Part shown: in pieces, positions 1-11,311 of the stretch
How the letters are laid out: each line of letters starts with the position of its first letter
Numbering within the stretch: the first letter of the stretch is position 1
Origin: Heracleum sosnowskyi
Taxonomy: Eukaryota; Streptophyta; Magnoliopsida; Apiales; Apiaceae
Direction of reading: 5' to 3'
Assembly (NCBI GenBank): GCA_030848705.1
Contig: CM061245.1
Span: forward strand, 63,762,006 to 63,826,005
Length of the DNA: 64,000 nucleotides
Position numbers and translations under genes: made by a program
Notes under the pieces: generated by a model
Seen by the model: the letters and a program-made list of their open reading frames with translations, nothing else
Database searches by the model: none
Told to the model about the DNA's origin: nothing

Positions 1-345
1 GAATATTCATTCGAGGATTAATTATCTATTTAATGAATATTACTTTTGAATATTCATTTGAGGCTTACTTATTCGAGGGTTAATTATGTATTTAATGAAT
101 ATTAATTATTTATATTCATTTGAGGATTATGGACTTTAAGAATATTATTATTATTATCCATTCGAGGATTATTTATTATTTAATGAATATTATTTTGAAT
201 ATTCATTTGAGGTTTACTTATTTGAGGAATATTATTTCGAATATTCATCTGATGCTTATTTAATGAATATTATTTTCAAATATTCATTTGATGATTATTT
301 ATTTAATGAATATTATTTTCAATATTCATTTAAGGTTTACTTGTT
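1..345. repeat. AT-rich degenerate tandem repeat inside an LTR
   Basis: Variants of GAATATTCATTTGAGG, a TTATTTATT spacer and TTTAATGAATATTA recur about every 40-60 bases, roughly seven times. The equivalent place in the Gypsy B LTRs has only a single AT-rich block, so this looks like a local minisatellite expansion. No coding potential. Confidence 0.7.
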
Positions 346-1940
346 TAATAAATGTTAGTAAGTATTTTTAAATCAAAAAGAGGTTCCCAAAACATTGTTT
401 TTCCATTTGAATCTGTCTTTTAAGAAGATTCAAATGCTCGCTCAACTATTAAAAATATGGGAAACCTGATTTAAGTAACTACTACTATTTTTAAACTCTC
501 AATTCAAAAACTGTCAAGGGACAGATATTTTCTTGGAGCAATTTAATTGCTGCCAGTCAAATATTGTGTTACCACCTCAATGATCGAGGGGTAAATTCAT
601 GGAACAAGTCGATATCCATTAACAAGCATAGCTTGGGAAATATTGGAGAATCTTCCTTTCCAACCTAGATATAACTACTTAGTGGAGTCGTATCAACAAG
701 TGTTACACTTGGGGAAAGGAGGACGATCTTTACGTTTCAGAGTCATGGATTTCATCTGAACTAGGAGTGGTGTAAGTGGTCTAGTTGCGCGGACCCATCC
801 AACTTTTATTGCCCCAAATGGGCCGGGAGGTCACAGTAAGGCGGTAGACAATGTCAGGCTGTCGTGATTCTTCCATCTACATGTAGAAAACTATTTGAGC
901 GGTGCGACCTGCTACTGATCATAGCAAGGTTAGGCACAGCGGGCGCGGTAGCAACTCCGGTATTGGTTCATCATCCAATTTGGATATTCCTGCAACATGT
1001 ATTGGGATGAAAAACCAACCATGTTGGCAGGGGGTCGAAAGTGTTTGAAAATGAAGTGACAATAAATTCATGCAACTTCATCTTTTATTTATGAGTTATG
1101 ACTCTGTGGATACCTTACATAACATGGGTTTTGGTAAGGGAGTTGTTTATACTGAATCACCTTATAACTTCATCTTTTAAAATATGTGTTGATATTCTGC
1201 TTACATAGCAGATACTTTTGGTTTCCTTTGAAACCTCATCTTTTATACTAGAACTTTGTTCATAGTTTGAATATCGAAAGTTTGCAGAAATATTATGGAA
1301 ATGATATTTGAAGTACCATAATGGTACTGTTTTTGGGAATACATTCCGATAAGGATATAATTTCAGTATCGAGATATTTTGACAAATTATTGTCTTATAC
1401 TTGCTTTATTCTGGGTTGAGTTAAAGGCAGAATTATGCCATACTTTCATTTCTTTGCTGAGCTATCGCTCACTCTTGCTATTGTTTTATATATATTATAT
1501 AGCAGCGAAGCAGGATGCCAATGGGTCGGCACATACCTCGCAAGGCGTTTCCGTAAACAGTTTCTAGCAGTGATCCCGAGAGTAGTACGAACCAATTGAA
1601 TCAGGCTACAGCTTTTGGTATTCAACTCATGTATAGACATGAATGGTATAAGAGGATTGTGAGCATCAGAAGGCTAAGTTGGTAATGTAACAATACTTAG
1701 AAATTTTATCAGTAACAGATTCAAAAGACATTTGGGTATTGTAATAAAAGTTATTTATTCCGCAATTGTTGTATTGTGTCGTTTCTGAGACTCTAACCTG
1801 TGTGTGTGTGTGAGTGTGAGACATATGTTCTGGGGTCATGAGCAGGTAAATTATGAATGGTGTGAGTAGTACAGGTAAGGCAAGGAGTACATGGATTGTG
1901 ACAACCCTAAATCCCTGACCCCGGATTTGGGGCTGTTACA
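1..1940 (+). repeat. 3' part of a Gypsy-B-related LTR, cut by the window edge
   Basis: The sequence aligns by eye, with many differences, to the right-hand half of the Gypsy B LTRs further right (for example the stretches around 600-720 and 1430-1940). It ends in the same terminal block, GGATTTGGGGCTGTTACA. It lacks the three GGCCGACGGACTGG repeats found in the B LTRs. It is either a solo LTR or the 3' LTR of an element lying to the left; no second LTR end or internal region is visible here. It is a useful outgroup for polarising differences among the three B LTRs. Short ORFs inside it are not genes. Confidence 0.8.
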
Positions 1941-2837
1941 GTAAACATCGATTTAATGTTTTCAGAATTCTGATTTTGATTTTCTGATTTTGATGTCTAT
2001 GATTGGATCATGAGAAATATGATATGGTATGATATGTTAATGAAATATGAGATGTTCTTAATTGTTATATGAGCATGGTGATTGGTTATGGCCTAAAGAC
2101 CCATAGGATAATGGTTTTGTTTTATGGTTTGGTTTCTAAATACGACTTGCATGTTGTTATTCCTTGTAATGTTTAAATCTCGAATGTAACTCGAGTTCTA
2201 CTTGTAAGTTCAGTAGGATAGGTTGTTTTATTTATGTAATGTATATGAAGACATCCAAGATGGAGAACCAAAGAAGCATTACAAGGAGGCAAGCAAGGAG
2301 ACAAGTTAAAGCTTGAAGACTTGTAACATTGTATTGTATTTTTATACCACCATAGATTGACCTTGATCTTTCCATTAGCTTGGAAAGATCACTTAGGTTG
2401 GGTCATAACCAAACACGTTTACTTTACGCACTTTACATATATGATGCATGTGATGTAGATATGTATGCGTAGATAATGATGCATGCTTTAATTAGATTAA
2501 ACATGTATGGATTATATACGTCACCCATGCCATGTTTGCTAAACAAGATAAAATTTGTAATGATTCAAGATTTTAAAATTGAACAAAAACGAACATGAGA
2601 TTCCTGTGTTTATGAAACACGGAAATAAGTATGAATTTCAAATTTTGATATGGGGAGATTTTGACAAAAATACAAGCAGCGCTTGTAAGAAAGGCGGGTT
2701 TTAAGTGAGACCACTGTGACTCCTCCGACGGACTGGAAATCAAACCATTGATGAATTTTGATTTCAAGTACTTAGTTCAAGGAAAAATTGGGAATCTCTT
2801 GATGATGGGATCATGGTCGTTTTAATAATAACAAATC
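1941..2837 (+). other. Left flank: non-coding 5' part of the decayed Tork-like Copia element
   Basis: If Gypsy A is removed, this stretch joins directly to 53433, where the leader and gag remnant of a Tork-like Copia element lie. It is therefore most likely the upstream part of that element. I see no gene, no tRNA-type primer-binding site and no clear LTR boundary in it. The join is supported by the AAATC duplication; assigning all of it to the Copia element is inference. Confidence 0.5.
2833..2837. repeat. Left target-site duplication of Gypsy A (AAATC)
   Basis: AAATC stands immediately before the TGTAAGATCC start of the A LTR and recurs at 53428-53432 right after its GCGTTACA end. Confidence 0.9.
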
Positions 2838-3352
2838 TGTAAGATCCGGGAAAATTACGTGTTATTATATGATGTGAAATGAAATTTTAATTTCATATTA
2901 AGAGTTATTAAATGATTTATCTGTTTAAACGTGCTAAGTTATTCGTTAAATGATTGAATATGTGATATTGTGGTGCTATGTGAAATGTGTGGGGAATTTG
3001 AAATTATTTTGAAAAGGGTGTCATACTATTTTATTTTATTTTAATTATCGAAAAGAAAATTTGGATCGTTCCCAAATTATTCGGGAGATTGGTATATCGT
3101 TCGTACCAATATTTCATTCGTTAAAGTGGAAAGTACTCAAAAATATTCGTAATAGAGGTATTTTGGTTCGTATATTTTGTATTAAACGATACTTGTAGTT
3201 ATCCGTACTTTATGGATGCTTATCGTCTCGTGAAACGTGTATTCTGCTTTATTAAAGATTTAAAGCGTTTATTTTGTTAAATTGTATTTAAAGCGATCCA
3301 TCGGATCAGTATCGATCCAAAAATGTCGTTTGGGGTATTATTTTCCGTTTAT

Positions 3353-3362
3353 TATAAAAAGG
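3353..3362 (+). promoter_or_regulatory. Candidate TATA box of the Gypsy A 5' LTR
   Basis: TATAAAAAGG lies about 515 bases into the LTR, downstream of AT-rich sequence, in the position expected for the LTR promoter. The same motif is at 26229-26238 in the other LTR. Confidence 0.5.
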
Positions 3363-5815
3363 CAAATCGTACTTTGTTTTTCGTATAATCAAGCTTAATT
3401 ACAGTTAAAAATCCGAAAAACCCCTGAACGTGTTCTTCGTGTTCTTGAGAATCAAACTCAAATTTGAAGGCGTTATCGGATTCCGATTTCGATGTTCTTG
3501 TAATCAAAATGAATCTCTCATCATCTTCTATCCGAATCCATCATCATCATCTGTGTGGGTATGAATTTCGAATTTCTTGATTTTTAATTATTTAATTCGA
3601 ATTTATTGATTTGGGGAAATCTTTGTTCTTGATTGTTCTTGTTAATTGAGTACATGGTTGGATTGTACATGTCATGAGAAGCATACTGATGATTTTTGTG
3701 TGAATTTTTGAGTTCGAAAATGGCCAAATCGGAAATTATAGAAGTCACCGGAAAATGTTTTAGTTTCGGCCGGATTTTTGATTGATTGATCGGTTCTCGA
3801 TTGTGTTTATACCATTAGATAGATCGGGTAATGGGGAGTTTGATTATGTGATTAGTTTTAAGTTTGAATTGGGTTATGGAGGTGACCGGAAAATCGAAGC
3901 TCGCCGGCTTTCGCGTTTTCCGGCCAACTCCGGGTTCGATTGGGCGATTTGTGGGCACGGTTTGGTTTGTATAAGTGTTGTGGTGAGTTTGTGGGTTGAA
4001 GGGGGGATGAAACTGAGGGTTGTGGGGTGAGTCGGGAGGCCGGAGACCGACCGGTCGGCCGGAACGTTGCCAGAAACCGGCGGCTGTTCTTGGCGACCCG
4101 GTCGTGTTCTTCGCGACCCGGTTAGCCATCCAACCCGACCCGGTTTCAATCCTCCTAACCCTAATCCCTTTTCTGAATAGTGTTTCTGGATTTTTATTTT
4201 TAAAAATAATTCAAAAATAGTTTTATAATTCTAAAAATCACATCTTTGATTTAAAAATACATTTTATTATTCCGAAAATTTTATAAATTCATAAATATTT
4301 ATTTAAATGCGAAAATTGATTAAATTTAATTATTTTAATTATTTTTGATTAATAATTAATTAATTTAATTAATTGATTAATTCTTTTAATCAGTTAATTC
4401 TTAATAATTAATTATTAATTAGATTTAATTAATTAAAATTAAGTTTAATTATTTTCTAGCTTGGTTCATTTATTTAAAAATAGTTTGAGCATTTAAAAGA
4501 GTGTCAATTAATTTTATTAATTGATTTAATTGCATTTAAAATACTTATATTGGATTTAAAAATCCGATTTTTGGTTTAAAAATTAGTAATGACTTATTTA
4601 AAATTCAAATAAGTTTCGTGTGATGTTTTAAAAATGGTTATAAGTGCTATATGGTTTGTATGAGTTGTGTAATGTGTTTTATAGTCTGTATATGCCCGTA
4701 CTAGGGCTAGTGTCTGAGTTTTAAATATCGTAAATTAGACCGGGCGTCCGATACGTAACCGGTTACTTGTTTAAATATGTTATGTGAATGATGTGAATTA
4801 TCTGTTGTTGAGTCATGCATGCGAATAAATTGTGTTAAGACTTGTTTGAGTATTTGGTCGTGTCTAATATCATCACGAGGGGTAGTTGGGATAGAAATTT
4901 GTCGGTTATGTTAGAAAGTGAGATTTACGAGGCCGTTGACTTAGATGTTGACTTTTATAGTATGGGGAGTTTCGTCAAGCGAGTTATGAGGATTAATTGT
5001 ATAGTTAGTTGTGATCATTCTATCAATTGAAATGTGGTTGTCTGTGCAACAGAGGCTATTGGACGAGACGAGTCAGATTATCGAAGTTAAGTTACAATCG
5101 TTTATGGAATGTGAAATCATACGTTGAAGACTAAGTACCGTCTCATGTTTGACTATCGAGGCTGGCACGTGGATTCGAAATGGTAAAAGCAGACTAGTGG
5201 TGTTCGCAAGAGCGTTAGAGCAAAGAAGGACGGAAGTAGAGAATCGTGCGATAAGACAGAATAAGGAGGGAATCGTATTGTTTCAGCGTTACGAAATAGC
5301 TAAGGACCAGAGGCAAGTGTTTATACCCTTGCTTATTAATTGATTGATATTCCTTGAATTATTATTATGCAATTGGCATACTTTTTCCTAAAAATTTAAT
5401 GATGACTATTTTGCATTGAACTGCAAGTATTTTATTTAACCTCGTAAATTGACGAGTATTCCTCTATACTTTATGAACTTAGATTCATATTTTTAATGAT
5501 TGATTGAAAAGATAGTTATGGGCCGTATACTAAGGCTTTCTTCCAAAAGTCATGATTTTAAAATATTAGGTTGAAATATTTTCAACCCTAGACGAGTGGG
5601 AACTTGTGAACCCTATGATGAAAATGTGTTGTGTATGATTTGGTTTACTTCCTTCAAATGTAAGGCTTATCTATTATAAGTATATATTCGAAGGATTTAA
5701 ACTATTTCTGTCAGAAGTCGGTAAGCCTTAAGTTTCCCTAATTATAAATTGCCTTGATTCTCCCTTGAACTCGAACTTGACCCTCTTGTCAATTGTTGAG
5801 GCCATCTAGAGCCTG

Positions 5816-6115
5816 TTCTTTGAACCCTACCCTATATTGACTCGTTACACTTTCTGTTGATATCATATTGTCTATTTCATATCAGACTTAACCTTGTTGA
5901 GCATGTTATTGCTTATTCCTTGAACCCTACTCTATATTGACTTGTTACCCTTTCTGTTGATATCATATTGTCTATTTCATATCAGACTTAACCTTGTTGA
6001 GCATGTTATTGTTTATTCTTTGAACCCTACTCTATATTGAGTTGTGACACTTCTGTTGATATCATATTGTCTGTTTCATATCAGACTTAACCTTGTTGAG
6101 CATGTCATTGTTTAT
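5816..6115 (+). repeat. Three tandem 100-bp repeats in the Gypsy A 5' LTR
   Basis: Units start with TGAACCCTAC at 5821, 5921 and 6021, each followed by the TTGATATCATATTG and GACTTAACCTTGTTGAGC blocks. The same triplet is at 28711-29010 in the right LTR, so it predates insertion of this copy. Confidence 0.9.
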
Positions 6116-6924
6116 TCTTCATTATTATCCCAGTTGTTGCATCGATCTCGTCGATATTTATGATGTTGTTACTTGCCATGTGTACTCCCCATTGTTGTGT
6201 CGATCTCGTCGATACTAGATTATATTGCTATCCCTTTATTGACTCTTCATAATTGAACTGTTTCCTGGAACGTGAGTTTTCCAGCAATTGTTGTATCAAG
6301 GTTGTCGATTCTTCTGACACCTGATTGTCGAAGTAAGGTTGTCATTTGTGCTGACACCTGACGTTTATAAAATAGAATTGGAATGTTTTTAAAAATGGAC
6401 CAATTATTGGTCGGGCCATTTATGGTCGATGTAATTTAGGCCCAGATTGGCCTTGGATCCGTAGAGGACTATGCATGAGCTAGTCCGGGGTTGTTGCGTG
6501 GCTGGCTAGCAGCACAACCTTTGATTTGATAAAATGTGAAAGTCCAATTCTAGAATAAGTTCTTATTTCTAAGATGAGTTACATCCATATGTTTCGTTCT
6601 TGTGAGTTATGACCTGATTCTCAGGTTTATTCGTTGCGTGAAGTTGTTGGTTCGTTGATTAATAATAGTGGTTTCAATCTTGCTGAAATTACTTACTCTT
6701 TAATACATTTGGATTCCAAATAGTCGAAATCCACTTCCTTGATTCCATTGGCAGTCGTGAGATATCCATCTTGATGAGTTTTATTCATACCGCATATCTA
6801 GTCGGTACCATGTTGAAGCCTTGAAGTGCGTTCCTTATTCCTTGACCGAGCGTGTTGGCTCATTCTTACCCCTTGATTATTCTAACCTTCCAGAGTTGTT
6901 GGTTTCAGAAAATGTTGTGAATAG

Positions 6925-6929
6925 ATTTG
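6925..6929. repeat. Left target-site duplication of the SIRE-type Copia (ATTTG)
   Basis: ATTTG precedes the element's TGTTGGGATTT start and recurs at 22102-22106 after its CCAACA end. The uninterrupted site is visible in the other A LTR as AATAGATTTGTTATC near 52660. Confidence 0.95.
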
Positions 6930-7278
6930 TGTTGGGATTTATGGGTGATAGCATAGGAACAACTTAACTTTGTATATACTTAATTTTTAATTAAGTAGAA
7001 CATACTGTCACAGCCAAAGTATGTTCTTGTAATCAGTATGCAATGTTAGTTTAATTGTGTAATTTGGAAGAAGTTCACTTTCTGTGTTCAAGCCTCAAAG
7101 AACGCATATTGGATGACAGCATGAATAAAGGTTACTGTCATAAGAATTGACAGTAAGATTACAAGAAGACAGAATGTTGCAAGTCAAGACAGCATATTCA
7201 CTCTGACAGCAACATTGGCGGAAGACTACGCGACAACAACTTTAGCCCTCGACATCAAGTTTGGAAACCTCGACAGCA

Positions 7279-8002
7279 CACTATGCTAGGGCTGTCAAAC
7301 GGATAATTCGGATACGGATCTGCGTGTATCCGAATCCGAATCCGAAAATCTGAATTCGTATCCGGATCCGTATCCGAATCCGAAAATATTTAAATAAAAG
7401 TATCCGAATCCGAATCCGCCGGATACTATCCGGATACGGATAATATCCGAATCCGAATTTCAGTCAGAATTTTTTAGTTTTTATATTAAATTTTAATTCA
7501 AAAAAATTGAAAAAATAATAATAATTTAAATTTTTTTAAAACAAAAGTAAACTAAACTAAAACTTAAATTTATTAAAGTCTATTTTATTTTTTTCAAAAA
7601 TTTACTTTTTAGTATAATTTTATTTATTTTAAAATATTAAATTTGTAATATATATATATGTTTACAATTATCTACAACTTATATAAATATATTGTTTAAT
7701 GATTAAATTATATATATATATATATATATATTCTGTAAACTTAAAATATAATTTCTAAATAATATGTAACTATATATATATAATATTATTTATTTATCAT
7801 ATTTATTTAATTTCGGATTCGGATATTACCGGATACGGATGCGCCTATATCCATATTCGTATCCGCAACTACCGAATTCGAATACGGATAATATCCGCTT
7901 TATTTCGGATACGGATAAAATCCGTTTTATTCCGGATACGAATACAAATATTTCGGACGGATATCGGATTTTTCGGATTTTTTTGACAGCCCTACACTAT
8001 AC
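7279..8002. repeat. 8-bp target-site duplication flanking the MITE
   Basis: CACTATGC at 7279-7286 and CACTATAC at 7995-8002 differ at one base. The empty site CACTATGCGGGG is preserved in the 3' LTR near 21389. An 8-bp duplication is the hallmark of hAT insertion. Confidence 0.9.
7287..7994. mobile_element. hAT-type MITE, 708 bp
   Basis: Terminal inverted repeats TAGGGCTGTCAAA and TTTGACAGCCCTA and an 8-bp target duplication identify a non-autonomous hAT element. Beside each end lie arrays of ATCCG/CGGAT words (for example CCGAATCCGAATCCG and GGATACGGATAATATCCG) that can pair with each other and look like subterminal transposase-binding repeats. The middle (about 7480-7800) is AT-rich with TATATA runs. 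No transposase is encoded, so it needs one in trans. It is absent from the 3' LTR, so it inserted after the Copia element did. Confidence 0.93.
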
Positions 8003-8643
8003 GGGGAACTCCTACTGTCACCAAAAGCATATTCTTGTGACAGCAAGCTTTGCGGCAAAAGTAACTGTCCCGAGAAAGACCCTTGTTCTAAGTAACTTTC
8101 TCAGTCAAATCCCGTGACAGTTTCAATGTTCAAGAAACAGGCGTGATGCAGTATCCCTAAGCTGCACCAAGTCTGCAAGACTACGACAGAAGCTTCAAGC
8201 ACTGCAAAACAAAAGCGAATCAATTCAAGAGCAAGGTCAAGTCCTTATTTGCTGAATTGCTTAAGCTGGAAATAGAATGAATCTAGGTTGCTTTTGTTTT
8301 GATGTATATCTGACATATTAGCAATTTAGGAAAGTCACATGGGTAAGACAATCTGTAAGAAGCTGCCGCTTGACAATGACAGCAGCTTCACAAACCCGTG
8401 ACTGATAGTGATAGGATTAGTCTTATACCTACTGTCAATTCATTCTAGAAAAAAAACGAAGACTAGCAAGTGCCTTGAAGAAAAACATTTATTTTGTGAA
8501 TACCGTCTTCTCTATTTTACTGTTTGTGAATGCATACATATTATTGATAACATTAAATCTTAGTTTTAGTTGTTGAAACTGAGATTGAATTTTATCAGTA
8601 TTGCATTCATCCCCCCCTTCTGCAATACACAAGGACCAAAAAC

Positions 8644-8655
8644 TGGTATCAGAGC
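8644..8655 (+). other. Primer-binding site of the family 1 Copia (initiator-Met tRNA)
   Basis: TGGTATCAGAGC, complementary to the 3' end of plant initiator-Met tRNA, starts two bases after the 5' LTR. It primes minus-strand DNA synthesis. Confidence 0.92.
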
Positions 8656-8692
8656 TTTCAGATTAATATACATATCTGAGATCCCGACGACA

Positions 8693-11311
8693 ATGCAGAA
8701 ATCAAATAGTATCAAGATCCCAGCTTTTGATAAAGAGAACTACAGTATTTGGAAAAGAAAGATCTTGTTGTTTATCAAAGCTGCGAATCCACTATACCCA
8801 GGTATACTCAAGAATGGTCCTTTCATTCCAAGAAAGGAAATTGAAGCCACAACAGTAAATGGTGAGATCATTCCTGCAAATTGGGTTCCCAAAGATCCCT
8901 CGGAATTTTTGGAAACTGAAAAGGAGAAAATGGTGCTAGATGATCACTTGCAACTCATCTTGCTCGATTCTCTCACGTTGGATAAAGCCATGTGTGGAAG
9001 TGTGATAAGCTGCACATCAGCCAAGGAGATGTGGATCAGGTTAGCCTTACTCTGTGAAGGAAGTGAAGAAGTTAAGGGCAACCAAAGGCAAATACTTATA
9101 TCTCAATATGAGGCATTTATGGCCAAGCCTGGTGAAGACTTAACCTCCATGTTTGAAAGGTTCAGTAAGCTCTTAACTGAACTGCAGATACATGGCAAGT
9201 ACTATGACAGAAAAGAATTGAACGTCAAGTTCTTGCTTACACTGCCTGATCATCTTGAACACAAGACAACAGCCATACGAGAAGGAAGAGATCTTAACAA
9301 TATAACCTTTGAGACACTTTATGGCATTCTGAAATCGTATGAACTTGAACTCTTTCAAAAGAGAGCCATACAAAGTGGAACAAGGAACAAGATGGCTAAT
9401 ATGTCAAGTGCCCTAGTAGCACAAGTGCCAAGGATCACACAACCTAGTGAAGCACTACAAATCACTCAACCAACCACTGTACAATCCTTGAAGATAGAAG
9501 AGGTTGTTGAAGATGATGAGAAAGTAGTACTACAGCTCAAGGATGTGGAAGATGAAGACTTCTACACTATGGAGGAACTGGAAAGCATGGACAATCCTAC
9601 TATGGCTTACATGGCCAAAAAGTTCAAGAACTTTAGATTCAAGAAGGATAGGTCATTCAGGCCCCAAGGCCAAGCATCCAAGTTCACCAAGGGAAGCTCA
9701 TCAAAGGCTGCTGTGGGAAGCTCATTCAAGGGAGGATACAAGACTGGATTTGTGGATAGATCTAAATTCAAGTGTTACAACTGTGGTGAACCTGGTCATT
9801 TTGCTACTGAGTGCAAAAGACCCAAACAGGTTCAGAGATTTGAGAAAGGAACTGGTGGATACTCCAAGAAGAATCAAGGTAGAGCCTATGTGGCTGAAGG
9901 AAAGTGTTGGGATGAGTCTGATGATGAAGATGAAGAAGAATATGTCAACCTAGCTCTCATGGCTAGCACTGATGAAGTAACATCAACATCCTCAAGTCAG
10001 GTACCTTCACTTGTCTTACTTGATATGTCCATTGATGAGTATAAGAAAACCATTAAAGACTTAAGTGCTGAAATGTTCAATGTCCATACTAGCTTATCTG
10101 CTGCCAATGAGGAAATCACTAGGCTGAGTAAGCTAAATGAAACACTAAAGTCTGAAAATGAATCTCTTGTTCTCAAAACCAGTTCACTAGACTCTTTAGC
10201 TCAGGAGAATGCTAAACTTAAAAATGAATTGAAATGTGCTAAAGAGGTTGAGGAATACCTGAGAAATGAGATTGTTGAAAATGAATTTAAAATCAAGGCT
10301 TATAAAAACTCATCAAAGATAGTTCAGGATTACAATGATAAGCATACAGAAAATCAGTCAGTTGGTATAGGTTTTTCTTATGGTAGAAGACCTGGAAAGG
10401 AGACTGTGATTCAAGATTGTCCTGGGAGTGCTGCTGTCAAACCCACCATTCTCAAGAAAGTTAAAACTCCTATTTTCAAAGTTGCAGAAATTGAGTTTGA
10501 TGAAGAAGCCATGCTCATCAAACAAGAAATACTTGATGAGGATGAAGGTGTTGACAGCACATTCAAGGATGGAAAGGATACTGTCACAATCCCCAAGACA
10601 GTAAACTTACCAAGCAATCAGACAGTAAGTTCAAAAGATGCTGTCACAGTTGGCAAGACAGAATCTTCCAAAGATACTGTCAAGAATGGTTCCAAGACAG
10701 TAACTTTAAAACCTTCTGTCAAGACAGTAGGAATAAAAGATACTGTCAAGGAAAGTTCGACAGCAACTTCTGAACATACTGTCAATCCAGTAACTCCCAA
10801 GTCTAAAAACAGGAATGGTAAGGTAGGTGTCAATAAAGGAAATGGATACACTAATGTTGGAGGTGCTTCTAGGAAACTGTGCAATAACTGTGGATCTACT
10901 CATCACTTAACACATGTTTGTAAGAAACCAATTGAGAATAAGATCAATGCAACTGAACTCAATGGTAACTTACACAGAACCCCCCTTTTGCATAGAACTA
11001 TGAGTGTCTGTAACAACATTGAATGTATGCCATGCAAAATCACTGCCATGAGTACATGCTTTAACTTACCTGTTCTCTCTACTGAAAAATGCTCATACCT
11101 GAACACTGTTGAGACTTCTGAGCCTGCTGGAAACAGCAAAAAGGCTTCATCCACTAAGAAAAGGACCAAGTCCAATTCTAAACCTAAGTGGGTGAAAAGA
11201 GAAGTCAAACAGGAGATTACTGATAATGCTTATGACTTTATGACTGAAAGAAACTCAGGAGACACTGAAACTGCAGGACCCAACAAGGATTGGGTACCAT
11301 ATGCATCTTAG
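8693..11311 (+). CDS. gag: Copia gag polyprotein (872 aa) with two zinc knuckles
   Basis: This is the structural (capsid and nucleocapsid) protein that packages element RNA into virus-like particles. I chose the ATG that follows the primer-binding site by about 40 bases and gives MQKSNSIKIPAFDKENYSIW, the usual start of Copia gag; the open frame upstream is LTR sequence. The N-terminal third is the UBN2-type gag domain. A CCHC knuckle, CYNCGEPGHFATEC, is at residues 361-374. A second with the same spacing, CNNCGSTHHLTHVC, is at about 730-743. Between them are a probable coiled coil (about 440-560) and a Thr-Val-rich stretch (about 620-705) made by repeated ACTGTC and ACAGTA codon pairs. The frame ends in one TAG, after which the same frame runs on into the protease. 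Confidence 0.9.
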   Translation: MQKSNSIKIPAFDKENYSIWKRKILLFIKAANPLYPGILKNGPFIPRKEIEATTVNGEIIPANWVPKDPSEFLETEKEKMVLDDHLQLILLDSLTLDKAMCGSVISCTSAKEMWIRLALLCEGSEEVKGNQRQILISQYEAFMAKPGEDLTSMFERFSKLLTELQIHGKYYDRKELNVKFLLTLPDHLEHKTTAIREGRDLNNITFETLYGILKSYELELFQKRAIQSGTRNKMANMSSALVAQVPRITQPSEALQITQPTTVQSLKIEEVVEDDEKVVLQLKDVEDEDFYTMEELESMDNPTMAYMAKKFKNFRFKKDRSFRPQGQASKFTKGSSSKAAVGSSFKGGYKTGFVDRSKFKCYNCGEPGHFATECKRPKQVQRFEKGTGGYSKKNQGRAYVAEGKCWDESDDEDEEEYVNLALMASTDEVTSTSSSQVPSLVLLDMSIDEYKKTIKDLSAEMFNVHTSLSAANEEITRLSKLNETLKSENESLVLKTSSLDSLAQENAKLKNELKCAKEVEEYLRNEIVENEFKIKAYKNSSKIVQDYNDKHTENQSVGIGFSYGRRPGKETVIQDCPGSAAVKPTILKKVKTPIFKVAEIEFDEEAMLIKQEILDEDEGVDSTFKDGKDTVTIPKTVNLPSNQTVSSKDAVTVGKTESSKDTVKNGSKTVTLKPSVKTVGIKDTVKESSTATSEHTVNPVTPKSKNRNGKVGVNKGNGYTNVGGASRKLCNNCGSTHHLTHVCKKPIENKINATELNGNLHRTPLLHRTMSVCNNIECMPCKITAMSTCFNLPVLSTEKCSYLNTVETSEPAGNSKKASSTKKRTKSNSKPKWVKREVKQEITDNAYDFMTERNSGDTETAGPNKDWVPYAS

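Larger units (their letters stand above)
2838..6929 (+). repeat. 5' LTR of Gypsy A, left portion
   Basis: It begins TGTAAGATCCGGG and matches 25714-29476 and on nearly base for base. It carries a TATA box, a GC-rich segment near 4030-4140 with CCGGTCGGCCGG-type palindromes, an AT-rich stretch (about 4190-4620) and a triple 100-bp repeat. The copy is broken at 6929/6930 by the SIRE-type Copia and resumes at 22107. ORFs of 60-100 codons occur but match only because the two LTR copies are recent duplicates. Confidence 0.92.
6930..8641 (+). repeat. 5' LTR of the family 1 Copia
   Basis: It is 1,712 bp long, but 716 bp of that is the MITE plus its target duplication. Compared with the 3' LTR it has also lost about 56 bp (near 8485, between AAAAC microhomologies), removing a small hairpin sequence. 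The last bases are CCAAAA where the 3' LTR has CCAACA. The primer-binding site follows two bases later. Confidence 0.92.

Noticed and set aside
3782..5343. Several 60-100 codon frames in the Gypsy A LTR, repeated almost unchanged at 26658-28238
   Set aside because: The repetition is explained by the LTRs being recent copies. The frames have no recognisable domain and overlap frames on the other strand.
7287..7994. The MITE ends contain CTGTCA/TGACAG, the same word that fills the host Copia
   Set aside because: TAGGGCTGTCAAA is a common hAT terminus in plants, so the match is probably coincidence; the MITE interior shows no enrichment.
7839..8117. A 92-codon frame across the MITE end
   Set aside because: It is built from the repeated ATCCG/CGGAT words and runs through the insertion junction, so it is not a natural gene.
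8570..8692. Upstream extension of the gag frame into the LTR
   Set aside because: This part crosses the LTR end and primer-binding site; the ATG at 8693 gives a standard Copia gag start.
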